Of a stretch of DNA of 17,844 nucleotides, positions 1 to 7,644 are shown one piece after another. Position 1 is the first letter of the stretch, and every line of letters starts with the position of its first letter. This stretch comes from Rhodospirillaceae bacterium (GTDB lineage Bacteria; Pseudomonadota; Alphaproteobacteria; Rhodospirillales; Rhodospirillaceae). Made by a program: the position numbers and the translations under genes. The DNA is taken from NCBI GenBank assembly GCA_002691085.1, contig NZGX01000042.1, positions 7,748-25,591 on the forward strand, given 5' to 3'. A model generated the notes under the pieces. The model made no database searches. It was not told the origin of the DNA and saw only the letters and a list, made by a program, of their open reading frames with translations.

Positions 1-177
1 GGTACGAATTTATTTTCGCCAGAAATATATTTTCTTTCAACTATACCTGCTGAAATAAATTGGATAGAAGTTTTTTCAATAGTTTCAATGTCTCTATTCT
101 TATCTCTTTCAGCAACTATTTATCCCTCATGGAGAGCATCGATAACAGACCCAGTAGAAACACTCAGGTATGACTAA
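1..177 (+). CDS. LolC/LolE-family lipoprotein-releasing permease, C-terminal fragment
   Basis: This is the last 58 codons of a gene that begins before the window. Reading frame 1 from base 1 is open to TAA at 175-177. The fragment contains a hydrophobic stretch (about residues 24-41 of the fragment, SIVSMSLFLSLSATIYPSW), consistent with the final membrane helix, and ends YPSWRASITDPVETLRYD. That tail is the typical end of LolC/LolE permeases (YPAWRAARxDPVExLRYE type). The full protein would sit in the inner membrane and extract lipoproteins for transfer to the periplasmic carrier LolA, powered by LolD. Its stop codon overlaps the start of lolD by 8 bases (170-177), which supports a shared transcript and coupled translation. 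Alphaproteobacteria often carry a single LolC/E-type permease, so I give no specific symbol. Confidence 0.88.
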   Translation, partial: GTNLFSPEIYFLSTIPAEINWIEVFSIVSMSLFLSLSATIYPSWRASITDPVETLRYD

Positions 178-856
178 TAATATTCTAAAAATAGACTCTG
201 TACACAGGTCTTTTAAACAGGGTGATAAAAGCTTAAATATCCTAAAGGGTATAAATCTATCTTTAAAACCTGGAGAATTAGTTGCATTGTTAGGACCCTC
301 AGGTTCAGGGAAATCAACTCTTCTTCACCTAGCAGGTCTTTTAGAAAAACCAGATAGCGGAGAAATAATTATAGACGGTAAGTCATCACATCTTTTTTCA
401 GAAAAAAAAATATCATCCTTAAGGTCAAAATACTTTGGTTTCGTTTATCAATACCATCACCTACTATATGAATTTTCTGCAGTTGAGAACATAATGATAC
501 CGCAGATAATTGCAGGAGTAGGCCCCTCTCAAGCAAGAATTAGATCAAAGGAGTTATTATCCAAAGTAAATTTAATTGATAGGCAAAATCATCGTCCAGG
601 AGTATTATCAGGTGGTGAACAACAACGAGTCGCTATAATTAGAGCATTAGCTAATAATCCAAAAGTACTTTTAGCTGACGAACCTACGGGTAATCTGGAT
701 CCAAATACTGCTGATGTTGTTTTTAATGAATTATTATATTTTTCAAGAGAGAATAATCTGGCGGGTTTAGTTGCTACTCATAATATAGAGCTTGCAAAAA
801 GAATGGATAGAATGTTTATATTGAATGATGGCCGCCTATTTGAAAACCATGAATAA
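170..856 (+). CDS. lolD: Lipoprotein-releasing system ATP-binding protein LolD
   Basis: LolD is the cytoplasmic ATPase that drives the Lol permease to release outer-membrane-bound lipoproteins from the inner membrane. At 228 residues it is a normal family length. The ABC motifs are intact: Walker A GPSGSGKST (42-50), Q-loop Q94, signature LSGGEQQ (146-152), Walker B VLLADEP with catalytic E171, D-loop at N175-L176-D177 and the switch histidine H204. The residues after the Q-loop (YQYHHLLYEFSAVENI) fit the LolD/MacB subgroup rather than amino-acid or metal importers. The ATG lies inside the end of the upstream permease gene, so the two are probably translationally coupled. Only 5 bases separate the stop from dnaE. 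Confidence 0.95.
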   Translation: MTNNILKIDSVHRSFKQGDKSLNILKGINLSLKPGELVALLGPSGSGKSTLLHLAGLLEKPDSGEIIIDGKSSHLFSEKKISSLRSKYFGFVYQYHHLLYEFSAVENIMIPQIIAGVGPSQARIRSKELLSKVNLIDRQNHRPGVLSGGEQQRVAIIRALANNPKVLLADEPTGNLDPNTADVVFNELLYFSRENNLAGLVATHNIELAKRMDRMFILNDGRLFENHE

Positions 857-861
857 CTAAA

Positions 862-3800
862 ATGAGTAATTATAAACATTCAGATTTTATTCATCTTCGC
901 TTTCACTCAGCTTATTCATTAGCTGAGGGTGCAATTAAAATTAAAGAAATAATACCTATAGCATTAAATGAAAGAATGCCAGCAATCGGAATTTGTGACT
1001 CGGGAAATCTTTTTGGTTCATTGGAGTTTTCAGTTGAATGCGTAAAAAATGGAATTCAACCTATAATTGGTTGTCAGTTGAGCTTGAGCCCTTCAAGTGA
1101 ATATGAGTATAGTGGTAAGAAAGATATAATTTATGACCAAATTGTTTTAATTTGTAAAAATCAGGTAGGTTATAAGAATCTCGTTAAATTAGTAACTCAA
1201 AGTTTTCTAGATACTCCAATTGGAATGGAGGCACATGTTAATTTAAATGATATTTTTAAGTATTCAAATGGGTTAATTGTATTAACTGGAGGCTATCAGG
1301 GCTCTGTGGATAGACTTCTTTTGCAGGGTAAATTTGACGAAGCCGAAAAATTTCTTTTAGAGTTAAAAAAATATTTTGGTGATTCCCTATATATAGAAAT
1401 CCAAAGGCACGGCCTAGATGTCCAAAAGAAAATTGAGAAAAGTCTATTAGATTTAGCGTATTCAAATACTATTCCTATTGTAGCAACTAATGAAGCTTAT
1501 TTTCTTAATAAAAAAATGTTTGAGGCACATGATGCACTTCTTTGCATAGGAGAAAAAAAACTTCTTTCTGACAAGGATAGAAGAAGAGTTACATTAAATC
1601 ATAGTTTCAAAACGTCTAAAGAAATGATTAATGTTTTTCAAGATCTTCCTGAAGCAATTGAAAATACATTAAATATAGCAAAAAGATGTAACATGATTGT
1701 AGAATGTAGCGAACCTATTCTACCAAAACTTCCAAATCAGTCTGGTCTAAGTGAGGAGCAGCTCCTAAGGAATGTCTCAGTGAAAGGCCTAAATGATAAA
1801 TTTAAGAAATATGAATATTTTAATAATGATAATATTAAATCAGAATATTCTAAGCGTTTAAATTTTGAATTAGAAATAATAGAAAAAATGGGATTTGCAG
1901 GATATTTCCTAATTGTCTCTGATTTTATCCAATGGGCAAAGTCTCAAAATATACCAGTTGGTCCTGGAAGAGGTTCTGGAGCTGGTTCACTTGTTGCATG
2001 GGTAATTTTAATCACTGATTTAGATCCAATAAAATATGGACTATTGTTCGAGAGGTTTTTAAATCCAGAGAGAGTATCAATGCCTGATTTTGATATTGAT
2101 TTTTGCCAAGATAGACGAGATGAGGTTATAAGTTATGTGCAAAGTAAATATGGTAATGATAGAGTTGCTCAAATTATTACTTTTGGAAAACTTCAGGCAA
2201 GAGCTGCAGTAAGGTACATTGGAAAAGTTATTGATATGCCTCTTGGTCTAGTTGATAAGTTAGCCAAGATGATACCAAATAATCCAGCAAAACCCGTTGA
2301 TTTAAAACAGGCTCTAAGAGAAGATAAGGAGCTTAAAGATTTATATAAAAATGACGAGAGTATAAAGCAACTTTTTGATTTGGCTCAAAAGGTAGAGGGT
2401 TTATACACTCACGCATCTACCCATGCGGCAGGTTTAGTTATATCAGATAAAGAATTAACTGATGTTCTTGCTTTATACCGTGACCCAAGTTCAGATATGC
2501 CGCTCACTCAGTTTGATATGAAGTGGTCAGAAAAAGCTGGTTTAGTGAAATTTGATTTTCTGGGACTAAAGACTTTAACAGTCATAGATAAGGCGATTAA
2601 GCTTTTAGAAAAAAGAAATATTCATATTGATATATCTAATATTTCTTTATCAGATAAAAGAACCTTTGAATTATTATGTAAAGGGGAGACGGGTGGTGTC
2701 TTTCAATTAGAGAGTTCTGGGATGAGGGATAGTTTAAGAAAATTGAAGCCAGATGTATTTGAAGACATAATAGCAATGGTTGCTTTATATAGACCAGGCC
2801 CTATGGATAATATCCCAAGTTTCATAGAGAGAAAACATGGTCGAGAGGAAATTTATTACTTACATAATGTTTTAGAGCCATATCTTAAAGAAACTTACGG
2901 TATAATGATATATCAAGAGCAGGTTATGCAAGCAGCTCAGGTTATATCTGGTTATTCATTAGCTGATGCTGATATTTTAAGGAGGGCAATGGGTAAAAAA
3001 CTTCCAGAGGAGATGGATGCTCAGGAAGAAAAATTTATTTCGGGCGCAATAGCTAGAAATACAACTAGAGAAAAAGCCCAAAAAATATTTAAAGATATGG
3101 CAGTTTTTGCTGGTTATGGCTTTAATAAATCTCATGCTGCTGCATATGGATTGATTGCTTATCAGACTGCTTTCTTAAAAGCAAATTATCCTGTGGAATT
3201 TTTTGCTGCTATAATGTCTTTAGATCTTCAAGACACAGATAAACTTTCAACTTTTAGATCAGAGCTTACAAGGTCTGGTATATTACTTCTCCCGCCAGAT
3301 ATAAATAAATCAAATAGTGAGTTTTCAGTTGAAAGAACCGAAAAAAATACTCTAGCAATTAGATATGCGCTTTCTGCAATAAAGAATGTTGGTACAGGTA
3401 TTATAAAAACTATATGTAACGAAAGAGAGATGAATGGAGTTTATAAAGATATATATGATTTTGCAAATAGATTAGATCCATCAAACTTTAACAAAAGAAC
3501 ACTTGAGAACTTATCTAAAGCTGGCGCTTTAGATTCATTAAATAAGAACCGTTCAAAGCTTTTTCACAATTCAGAAAAAATAATAAAATTTGCTCAAACA
3601 TGTCACGATGATAAGAAAAGCGGACAGGGTGGTTTATTTAGTAAGAAGCATTTTAATATAGATGAATTCGACGACTGGGACATGTCAGAAAAATTAAATT
3701 GCGAATTAGATGCTGTAGGTTTCTACTTATCATCTCACCCCTTAGATGCATATTCTGATATTTTAGAAATTATGAAAATTACAAAGTCCTCTGATTTGGA

Positions 3801-4308
3801 CTATGATAATATACACAGGATACCAAATAGTATTTCAATGGTGGGTTCAGTAACAAAAATATCAGAGAGAATAAATAAAAATAATAAAAAGTTTGCAATA
3901 GTTACTCTATCAGATTCAGGTGGTACTTTTGAAATTTTTGTTTATGAGGAAGTCTTGTTGAGAAGTAGATCTTATCTTGATCCAGGCTCAATTGTACTTT
4001 GTAAAATTAATATTTCTAAAGGATTAGACCAACTTCGAATGAGTGCAGGTAGCATTGCACCGTTTGACACGTCTAATGGCTTTCAGACTAAATCTATAAA
4101 GATTTTAATTGATAGTGAAGATGCAATTCTTCCTTTGAAAGACATACTCATTGCAGATAAAAAAGGTGAAAAGATTGTAACCTTAGTGGTTAAAAAAGAT
4201 AATAGACAGGTTGAAGTTGAATTGCCAGATAAGTTTACACTTACGTTAAGAACATTATCAGCGATCACCAAGACCGCTGGTGTTGTTTCACTTAGTAGTT
4301 TAAAATAA
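862..4308 (+). CDS. dnaE: DNA polymerase III alpha subunit (replicative polymerase)
   Basis: This is the catalytic subunit of the replicative polymerase, of the DnaE1 type at 1148 residues (the E. coli protein is 1160). The N-terminal PHP domain opens with FIHLRFHSAYS. The Arg in HLR, where active PHP domains have His, is also seen in E. coli DnaE, so proofreading by this domain is unlikely. The palm carries the catalytic aspartates D409 and D411 in MPDFDIDF and D565 in VKFDFLGL. The GPGRGSGAGS loop and the helix-hairpin-helix region follow the usual order. A beta-clamp-binding motif QGGLF lies at 922-926, and an OB fold follows from about residue 990. The gene sits 5 bases after lolD with only a weak ribosome binding site. 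Lol genes next to dnaE are a familiar alphaproteobacterial arrangement. Confidence 0.97.
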   Translation: MSNYKHSDFIHLRFHSAYSLAEGAIKIKEIIPIALNERMPAIGICDSGNLFGSLEFSVECVKNGIQPIIGCQLSLSPSSEYEYSGKKDIIYDQIVLICKNQVGYKNLVKLVTQSFLDTPIGMEAHVNLNDIFKYSNGLIVLTGGYQGSVDRLLLQGKFDEAEKFLLELKKYFGDSLYIEIQRHGLDVQKKIEKSLLDLAYSNTIPIVATNEAYFLNKKMFEAHDALLCIGEKKLLSDKDRRRVTLNHSFKTSKEMINVFQDLPEAIENTLNIAKRCNMIVECSEPILPKLPNQSGLSEEQLLRNVSVKGLNDKFKKYEYFNNDNIKSEYSKRLNFELEIIEKMGFAGYFLIVSDFIQWAKSQNIPVGPGRGSGAGSLVAWVILITDLDPIKYGLLFERFLNPERVSMPDFDIDFCQDRRDEVISYVQSKYGNDRVAQIITFGKLQARAAVRYIGKVIDMPLGLVDKLAKMIPNNPAKPVDLKQALREDKELKDLYKNDESIKQLFDLAQKVEGLYTHASTHAAGLVISDKELTDVLALYRDPSSDMPLTQFDMKWSEKAGLVKFDFLGLKTLTVIDKAIKLLEKRNIHIDISNISLSDKRTFELLCKGETGGVFQLESSGMRDSLRKLKPDVFEDIIAMVALYRPGPMDNIPSFIERKHGREEIYYLHNVLEPYLKETYGIMIYQEQVMQAAQVISGYSLADADILRRAMGKKLPEEMDAQEEKFISGAIARNTTREKAQKIFKDMAVFAGYGFNKSHAAAYGLIAYQTAFLKANYPVEFFAAIMSLDLQDTDKLSTFRSELTRSGILLLPPDINKSNSEFSVERTEKNTLAIRYALSAIKNVGTGIIKTICNEREMNGVYKDIYDFANRLDPSNFNKRTLENLSKAGALDSLNKNRSKLFHNSEKIIKFAQTCHDDKKSGQGGLFSKKHFNIDEFDDWDMSEKLNCELDAVGFYLSSHPLDAYSDILEIMKITKSSDLDYDNIHRIPNSISMVGSVTKISERINKNNKKFAIVTLSDSGGTFEIFVYEEVLLRSRSYLDPGSIVLCKINISKGLDQLRMSAGSIAPFDTSNGFQTKSIKILIDSEDAILPLKDILIADKKGEKIVTLVVKKDNRQVEVELPDKFTLTLRTLSAITKTAGVVSLSSLK

Positions 4309-4322
4309 TATCTTAAATATAT

Positions 4323-4327
4323 GGAGG
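4323..4327 (+). promoter_or_regulatory. Ribosome binding site deciding the start of the hydrolase gene
   Basis: GGAGG lies 5 bases before the ATG at 4333. It falls inside the first codons that would be used if translation began at the earlier ATG (4321). That earlier ATG has no recognisable site, only AT-rich dnaE 3' flank. The start at 4333 is therefore preferred. Confidence 0.75.
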
Positions 4328-4332
4328 TTGTT

Positions 4333-5229
4333 ATGAGAAATATAAGCCCTGTAATAAATTTCTTTTCTATAAATCTTATTTTAATTATATTTTTTTTGCA
4401 GAATGTAAATGCTTCTGATTTTACTATTAGGAGAGGATACGCAGATGGTCCTTTTGGACAAGTTCATTTTCAAGATGTTACACCTATCGATATCAAAGGT
4501 TTGCCTCTTATACTTTTACATCAAGCCCCAATGACACTGAGGCAATTTGATAATGTCTATAAGTTACTTGCAAACCTTAATATTCGTTCAATTTCAATTG
4601 ATACACCTGGTTTTGGACAGTCTGATGTTCCTAACTTTGTTCCTAAAGTCGAAGATTATGCAAAAGTTATTCCAGCAGTAATGGATCATTTGGGTTTAAA
4701 GAAAGCAAATTTACTTGGTCATCATACTGGTGCATTGATTGCAACATCAGTATCAATACAATTTCCAAATAGAATTAAAAATTTAATTATTAATGGTCCT
4801 TTCCCAATGACAGATGAAGAGCGGAAGAGGTGGTTAAAAGGTAATAAAGAAAGAGAACAAGATTTTGTATATGCAAATGATGGAAGCCATATGCAATCAA
4901 GCTTTATGGGTCGCTATCGTATGTATGGAGATAATCCTGATCCAAAATTAATAACGCGTTATACTGTAGAAAAGTTCACTGGTCTTGGGCCATTCTGGTA
5001 TGGCCATCATGCAGCATTTCAGTACAATTTTAATTCTGACTTTCCTAAAGTTTCTCATCGAACTCTTCTTTTAACGAATACAGGTGATCAAATATACGAA
5101 AATGCACTTAGGGCCCAAAAAATGAGACCAGATCTTGATTTTGTCGCTCTAAAAGGTGGTGGGGTTGATATTGTTGATCAAATGCCTAATGAATGGGCAA
5201 AAGTTGTTGCGGATTTCCTTCAAAAATGA
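4333..5229 (+). CDS. Exported alpha/beta-hydrolase-fold protein with substituted catalytic residues
   Basis: This 298-residue protein (302 if the ATG at 4321 were used) has an N-terminal signal peptide: MRNIS, a hydrophobic core INLILIIFFL, then a probable cleavage near NVNAS. It should be periplasmic. The fold is recognisable from LILLHQAPMTLRQF (the usual LLHGxP oxyanion segment, with HQ for HG), SIDTPGFGQSD, the nucleophile elbow LLGHHTGAL, FPNRIKNLIINGP and TNTGDQIYENA. The elbow is GHHTG, placing His131 where Ser, Asp or Cys normally acts. Near the C-terminus GGGVDIVDQMP replaces the usual GxGHxxxxExP, so the catalytic histidine appears to be Val or Asp. Sequences with a GxHTG elbow occur in uncharacterised hydrolase-like families; no activity can be assigned. 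It starts 24 bases after dnaE and precedes the rpsB promoter region, so it is probably co-transcribed with dnaE. Confidence 0.8.
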   Translation: MRNISPVINFFSINLILIIFFLQNVNASDFTIRRGYADGPFGQVHFQDVTPIDIKGLPLILLHQAPMTLRQFDNVYKLLANLNIRSISIDTPGFGQSDVPNFVPKVEDYAKVIPAVMDHLGLKKANLLGHHTGALIATSVSIQFPNRIKNLIINGPFPMTDEERKRWLKGNKEREQDFVYANDGSHMQSSFMGRYRMYGDNPDPKLITRYTVEKFTGLGPFWYGHHAAFQYNFNSDFPKVSHRTLLLTNTGDQIYENALRAQKMRPDLDFVALKGGGVDIVDQMPNEWAKVVADFLQK

Positions 5230-5267
5230 AATAATAAAAAAAGTTGCAATAATTAGAGATCAGTGAC

Positions 5268-5296
5268 TTGATTTATTTGCAATAAAGACATAAAAG
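5268..5296 (+). promoter_or_regulatory. Candidate sigma-70-type promoter for rpsB
   Basis: TTGATT (5268-5273) and TAAAAG (5291-5296) are separated by 17 bases. Each hexamer matches the consensus at 4 of 6 positions. Transcription would begin near 5303, giving a leader of about 100 bases that includes all helices proposed upstream of rpsB. In such AT-rich DNA chance matches are common, so the support is mostly positional: this is the only long gap in the window. Confidence 0.4.
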
Positions 5297-5313
5297 ACAG
5301 AAATTACACACAC

Positions 5314-5402
5314 GGGGATGCGGCATTTGATTTCAATTGTCGATCCGGTCCACTTTTTTTAGTGGCACAGACTCTCCGTGGAGGCTTAACCGGAGAATAT
5401 AA
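5314..5402 (+). promoter_or_regulatory. Candidate structured rpsB leader RNA (S2 autoregulation)
   Basis: This segment is much richer in G and C than the flanks and can form several helices by inspection. Helix A pairs 5316-5329 with 5334-5346 (about 12 pairs, one bulged G at 5320, one U-U mismatch, loop AUUU). Helix B is CCACT/AGTGG (5350-5354 with 5361-5365, a six-U loop). Helix C pairs CCGGT 5345-5349 with ACCGG 5389-5393 and encloses helix B. Helix D pairs UCUCCG 5373-5378 with CGGAGA 5391-5396. C and D are mutually exclusive and both bury the ribosome binding site GGAG (5392-5395), 7 bases before the rpsB ATG. A second GGAGG at 5380-5384 lies 18 bases from the ATG. S2 is known to repress rpsB-tsf through the rpsB leader in E. 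coli, so an analogous role is inferred here. Confidence 0.6.
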
Positions 5403-6674
5403 ATGCCTTTACCTAGTTTTACTATGCGCCAGCTGATTGAAGCTGGATGCCATTTTGGTCACAACACAAGAAGGTGGAATCCTAAAATGGAGCCCTTTCT
5501 TTATGGTAGTCGAGATGGAATTCATATCTTAGACTTACAACAAACAGTTCCATTGCTTCACAGGGCTATGCAGGCTGTGCATGATGCTGTAGCTGATGGT
5601 GGCAGAATACTTTTTGTTGGTACAAAGAGACAAGCCTTTGACCTAATAAAGGAATATGCTGGAAAGTGTGGTCAGTATTATGTGAATCATCGCTGGCTTG
5701 GTGGCATGTTAACAAATTGGAAGACAATTTCTAAATCAATAAAACGATTAAAAGAATTAGAGGCTCAGTTTGAATCCGAGGATGGTTTATCTGGTTTAAC
5801 AAAAAAAGAGACATTAAATCTTCAAAGAGAAAAGGATAAACTTGATCTAGCAATAGGTGGCATAAAAGATATGCCTGGTCTGCCTGATCTTCTTGTAATT
5901 GTAGACACAAATAAAGAGAGTATTGCTGTAGCAGAAGCGTTTCATTTAAATATACCAGTTGTTGCTGTTTTGGATAGTAATTCTGACCCTAATGGAATTA
6001 CCTACCCAGTCCCAGGAAATGATGATGCAATTAGGGCTATCAGATTATATCTAGAATTAATTTCGGGGTCAGTTCTTGATGGTATTAAAGATGAAATGCA
6101 TGCCGCTGGTGTAGATCTTGGTGAATCAGATAAGCCAATTGAGAAAAACCTAGATGCTAAAGAAAAATCAACTGACGATATTAAAACAGAAGAAAATAAA
6201 TCAAGTGATATTAGTACTAGTACAGAATTAAAAATAAAAAATACATCATCAAAGAAAGAAGTTGCATCAGATTTTTCAGCATTGGAAATATTAAAACCTA
6301 AAGATAATAAAAAGTCATCCACTATTCTAAAAGAAGATTCTGCAGAAAAAACAGATAGTCAAATAGCTGATGATGGCGACGGTATAAGTAATAAAGATTC
6401 ATCTAAACCAGAAGATGCCAAAATTAAATTAGGTTCAGATGATGGGCCTGGTATAGAAGAAAAATTAACTAAAACAAAAGTGAAAAATACTTCTACAAAA
6501 CAACCAGCCACTAAAAAACCTTCTTTGAAAAAAGTAGCTGTAAAAAAAGTTGTCGCTAAAAAGACAATTGCCAAAAAAACCACAGCTAAAAAAACTGTAG
6601 CAAAAAAAGTAACTGCAAAAAAGACAGTTGCCAAGAAAACGACTGTCAAAAAAGCAACAGCAAAGAAAGATTAA
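5403..6674 (+). CDS. rpsB: 30S ribosomal protein S2 with long lysine-rich C-terminal extension
   Basis: S2 joins the 30S subunit late and helps dock S1. Residues 1 to about 235 are a normal S2 core: FTMRQLIEAGCHFGHNTRRW at the start, FVGTKRQA, VNHRWLGGMLTNW, the coiled-coil hairpin around 110-150, PDLLVIVDTNKE and PVVAVLDSNSDPNGI. Bacterial S2 usually ends soon after this; here the frame stays open to residue 423. Residues about 238-355 are low-complexity and rich in Asp, Glu, Lys, Ser and Thr. Residues 356-423 are strongly basic and finish in ten pentapeptides of the form xx(A/V/L)KK. No frameshift is needed to explain the extension. GGAG lies 7 bases before the ATG, inside the structured leader. 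tsf follows after 6 bases. Confidence 0.96.
   Translation: MPLPSFTMRQLIEAGCHFGHNTRRWNPKMEPFLYGSRDGIHILDLQQTVPLLHRAMQAVHDAVADGGRILFVGTKRQAFDLIKEYAGKCGQYYVNHRWLGGMLTNWKTISKSIKRLKELEAQFESEDGLSGLTKKETLNLQREKDKLDLAIGGIKDMPGLPDLLVIVDTNKESIAVAEAFHLNIPVVAVLDSNSDPNGITYPVPGNDDAIRAIRLYLELISGSVLDGIKDEMHAAGVDLGESDKPIEKNLDAKEKSTDDIKTEENKSSDISTSTELKIKNTSSKKEVASDFSALEILKPKDNKKSSTILKEDSAEKTDSQIADDGDGISNKDSSKPEDAKIKLGSDDGPGIEEKLTKTKVKNTSTKQPATKKPSLKKVAVKKVVAKKTIAKKTTAKKTVAKKVTAKKTVAKKTTVKKATAKKD
6519..6668 (+). repeat. Ten tandem 15-base units encoding lysine-rich pentapeptides at the S2 C-terminus
   Basis: The last 50 residues before the final Asp of S2 (373-422) divide into ten pentapeptides: PSLKK, VAVKK, VVAKK, TIAKK, TTAKK, TVAKK, VTAKK, TVAKK, TTVKK and ATAKK. 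At DNA level the units are degenerate, with varied Ala, Thr and Val codons between AAA/AAG pairs. The repeat is thus maintained as protein and does not look like a very recent slippage expansion. The composition resembles histone H1 C-terminal tails and bacterial H1-like proteins. Confidence 0.9.
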
Positions 6675-6680
6675 TCTAAT

Positions 6681-7607
6681 ATGTTTAAATTATCAGCATC
6701 ACTCGTTAAAGAACTTAGAGAAAAGACAGGTTCAGGGATGATGGATTGCAAAAAGGCTTTAGCCGAGACTGATGGTGATATTAATTCTGCAATAGATTGG
6801 TTGCGTGCTAAGGGTCTCTCAGCTGCTGCAAAAAAATCTAACAGAACAACAGCAGAAGGTCTTGTTTCTTTTTATATTGAAAAGAATAAAGCATCAATAA
6901 TAGAAGTTAATGCGGAAACAGATTTTGTATCAAGAAACGATATGTTTCAAGAATTTGTTAAAAAGGTAGCTAAATTATCAATAATCACAAGAGGGAATTT
7001 AGAGGGCCTGCTTGAGCAAAAAATATCTGATAATAACAATTCAGTTTCAGAAGAATTAACTAGTTTGATTTCCACTATTGGTGAAAATATGAATATAAGA
7101 AGATCTGATTTTATTGAAGTTAATAAGGGCATTATTGCTTCATACATGCATTCATCTGTTGCTGAAGGTCTAGGTAAAATTGGTGTTCTTGTCTCTATTG
7201 AGGGTGATACTTCATCATCACTAATAACTAACTTTGGAAAAAAGCTAGCAATGCATATAGCCGCCTCTAATCCAAGATTTATTAATATTGATAACGTTGA
7301 TAAAGAAACACTAGATAGAGAAAGACAAGTTTTAACTGAACAGGCCCTTGATTCAGGTAAGCCCAAAGAAGTTATAGATAAAATGGTTGATGGAAGAATT
7401 AAGAAATTTTTTGATGAAATAGTTCTGTTAGAACAATTATTTGTTCTTTCTGATGATAAGCTAAAGGTAAGGCAAGAAATTGCTAATATTGAAAAAGAAC
7501 TTGGCTCAAAGATTGTTATAAAGAATTTTGTCAGGTTCTCTCTTGGGGAAGGTATCGAAAGGGAAGAAAAAGATTTTGCATCAGAAGTTGCCGAAGCTGT
7601 AAAATAG
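6681..7607 (+). CDS. tsf: Translation elongation factor Ts
   Basis: EF-Ts is the nucleotide exchange factor that releases GDP from EF-Tu. The 308-residue protein is close to the usual length (E. coli 283). The N-terminal UBA-like domain LVKELREKTGSGMMDCKKAL is followed by the family hallmark TDFVSRND at 80-87, whose Asp and Phe contact EF-Tu to displace the magnesium ion. The core dimerisation-like repeats and the coiled-coil region follow (for example LAMHIAASNPRFI near 190). The gene lies 6 bases after rpsB, the near-universal arrangement, and probably shares its transcript and leader control. The ribosome binding site before 6681 is weak, which suits coupling to S2 translation. Confidence 0.97.
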   Translation: MFKLSASLVKELREKTGSGMMDCKKALAETDGDINSAIDWLRAKGLSAAAKKSNRTTAEGLVSFYIEKNKASIIEVNAETDFVSRNDMFQEFVKKVAKLSIITRGNLEGLLEQKISDNNNSVSEELTSLISTIGENMNIRRSDFIEVNKGIIASYMHSSVAEGLGKIGVLVSIEGDTSSSLITNFGKKLAMHIAASNPRFINIDNVDKETLDRERQVLTEQALDSGKPKEVIDKMVDGRIKKFFDEIVLLEQLFVLSDDKLKVRQEIANIEKELGSKIVIKNFVRFSLGEGIEREEKDFASEVAEAVK

Positions 7608-7608
7608 G

Positions 7609-7644
7609 ATGTTTATTAATTTCTTTCTTTTAAAAAAATTATAA
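7609..7644 (+). other. Possible 11-codon mini-ORF abutting pyrH
   Basis: ATG at 7609, one base after the tsf stop, opens 11 codons (MFINFFLLKKL) that end at TAA 7642-7644, directly against the pyrH ATG at 7645. It has no convincing ribosome binding site of its own. It could carry terminating ribosomes from tsf to pyrH, which also lacks a clear site. In a short AT-rich gap this could be chance. Confidence 0.2.

Noticed and set aside
3622..3639. Gly/Gln-rich segment late in dnaE as a possible intein or fusion junction
   Set aside because: QGGLF is the expected beta-clamp-binding motif of the alpha subunit and the protein has normal length.
5350..5365. CCACT/AGTGG hairpin with a run of T as a terminator after the hydrolase gene
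   Set aside because: The T run lies in the loop, not after the stem, and the element sits within 40 bases of the rpsB start inside a GC-richer structured leader. It fits a leader helix better than an intrinsic terminator.
6359..6649. Minus-strand open frame of 96 codons that looks like a hydrophobic membrane protein (repeats of VFLA/VFFA)
   Set aside because: It is the complement of the Lys/Ala/Thr repeats of S2: AAA and AAG codons read as TTT and CTT give Phe and Leu. No ribosome binding site or family resemblance supports it.
6947..7366. Minus-strand open frame of 139 codons opposite tsf
   Set aside because: It lies fully inside tsf, is serine- and leucine-rich as expected of an antisense shadow, and has no recognisable family motif.
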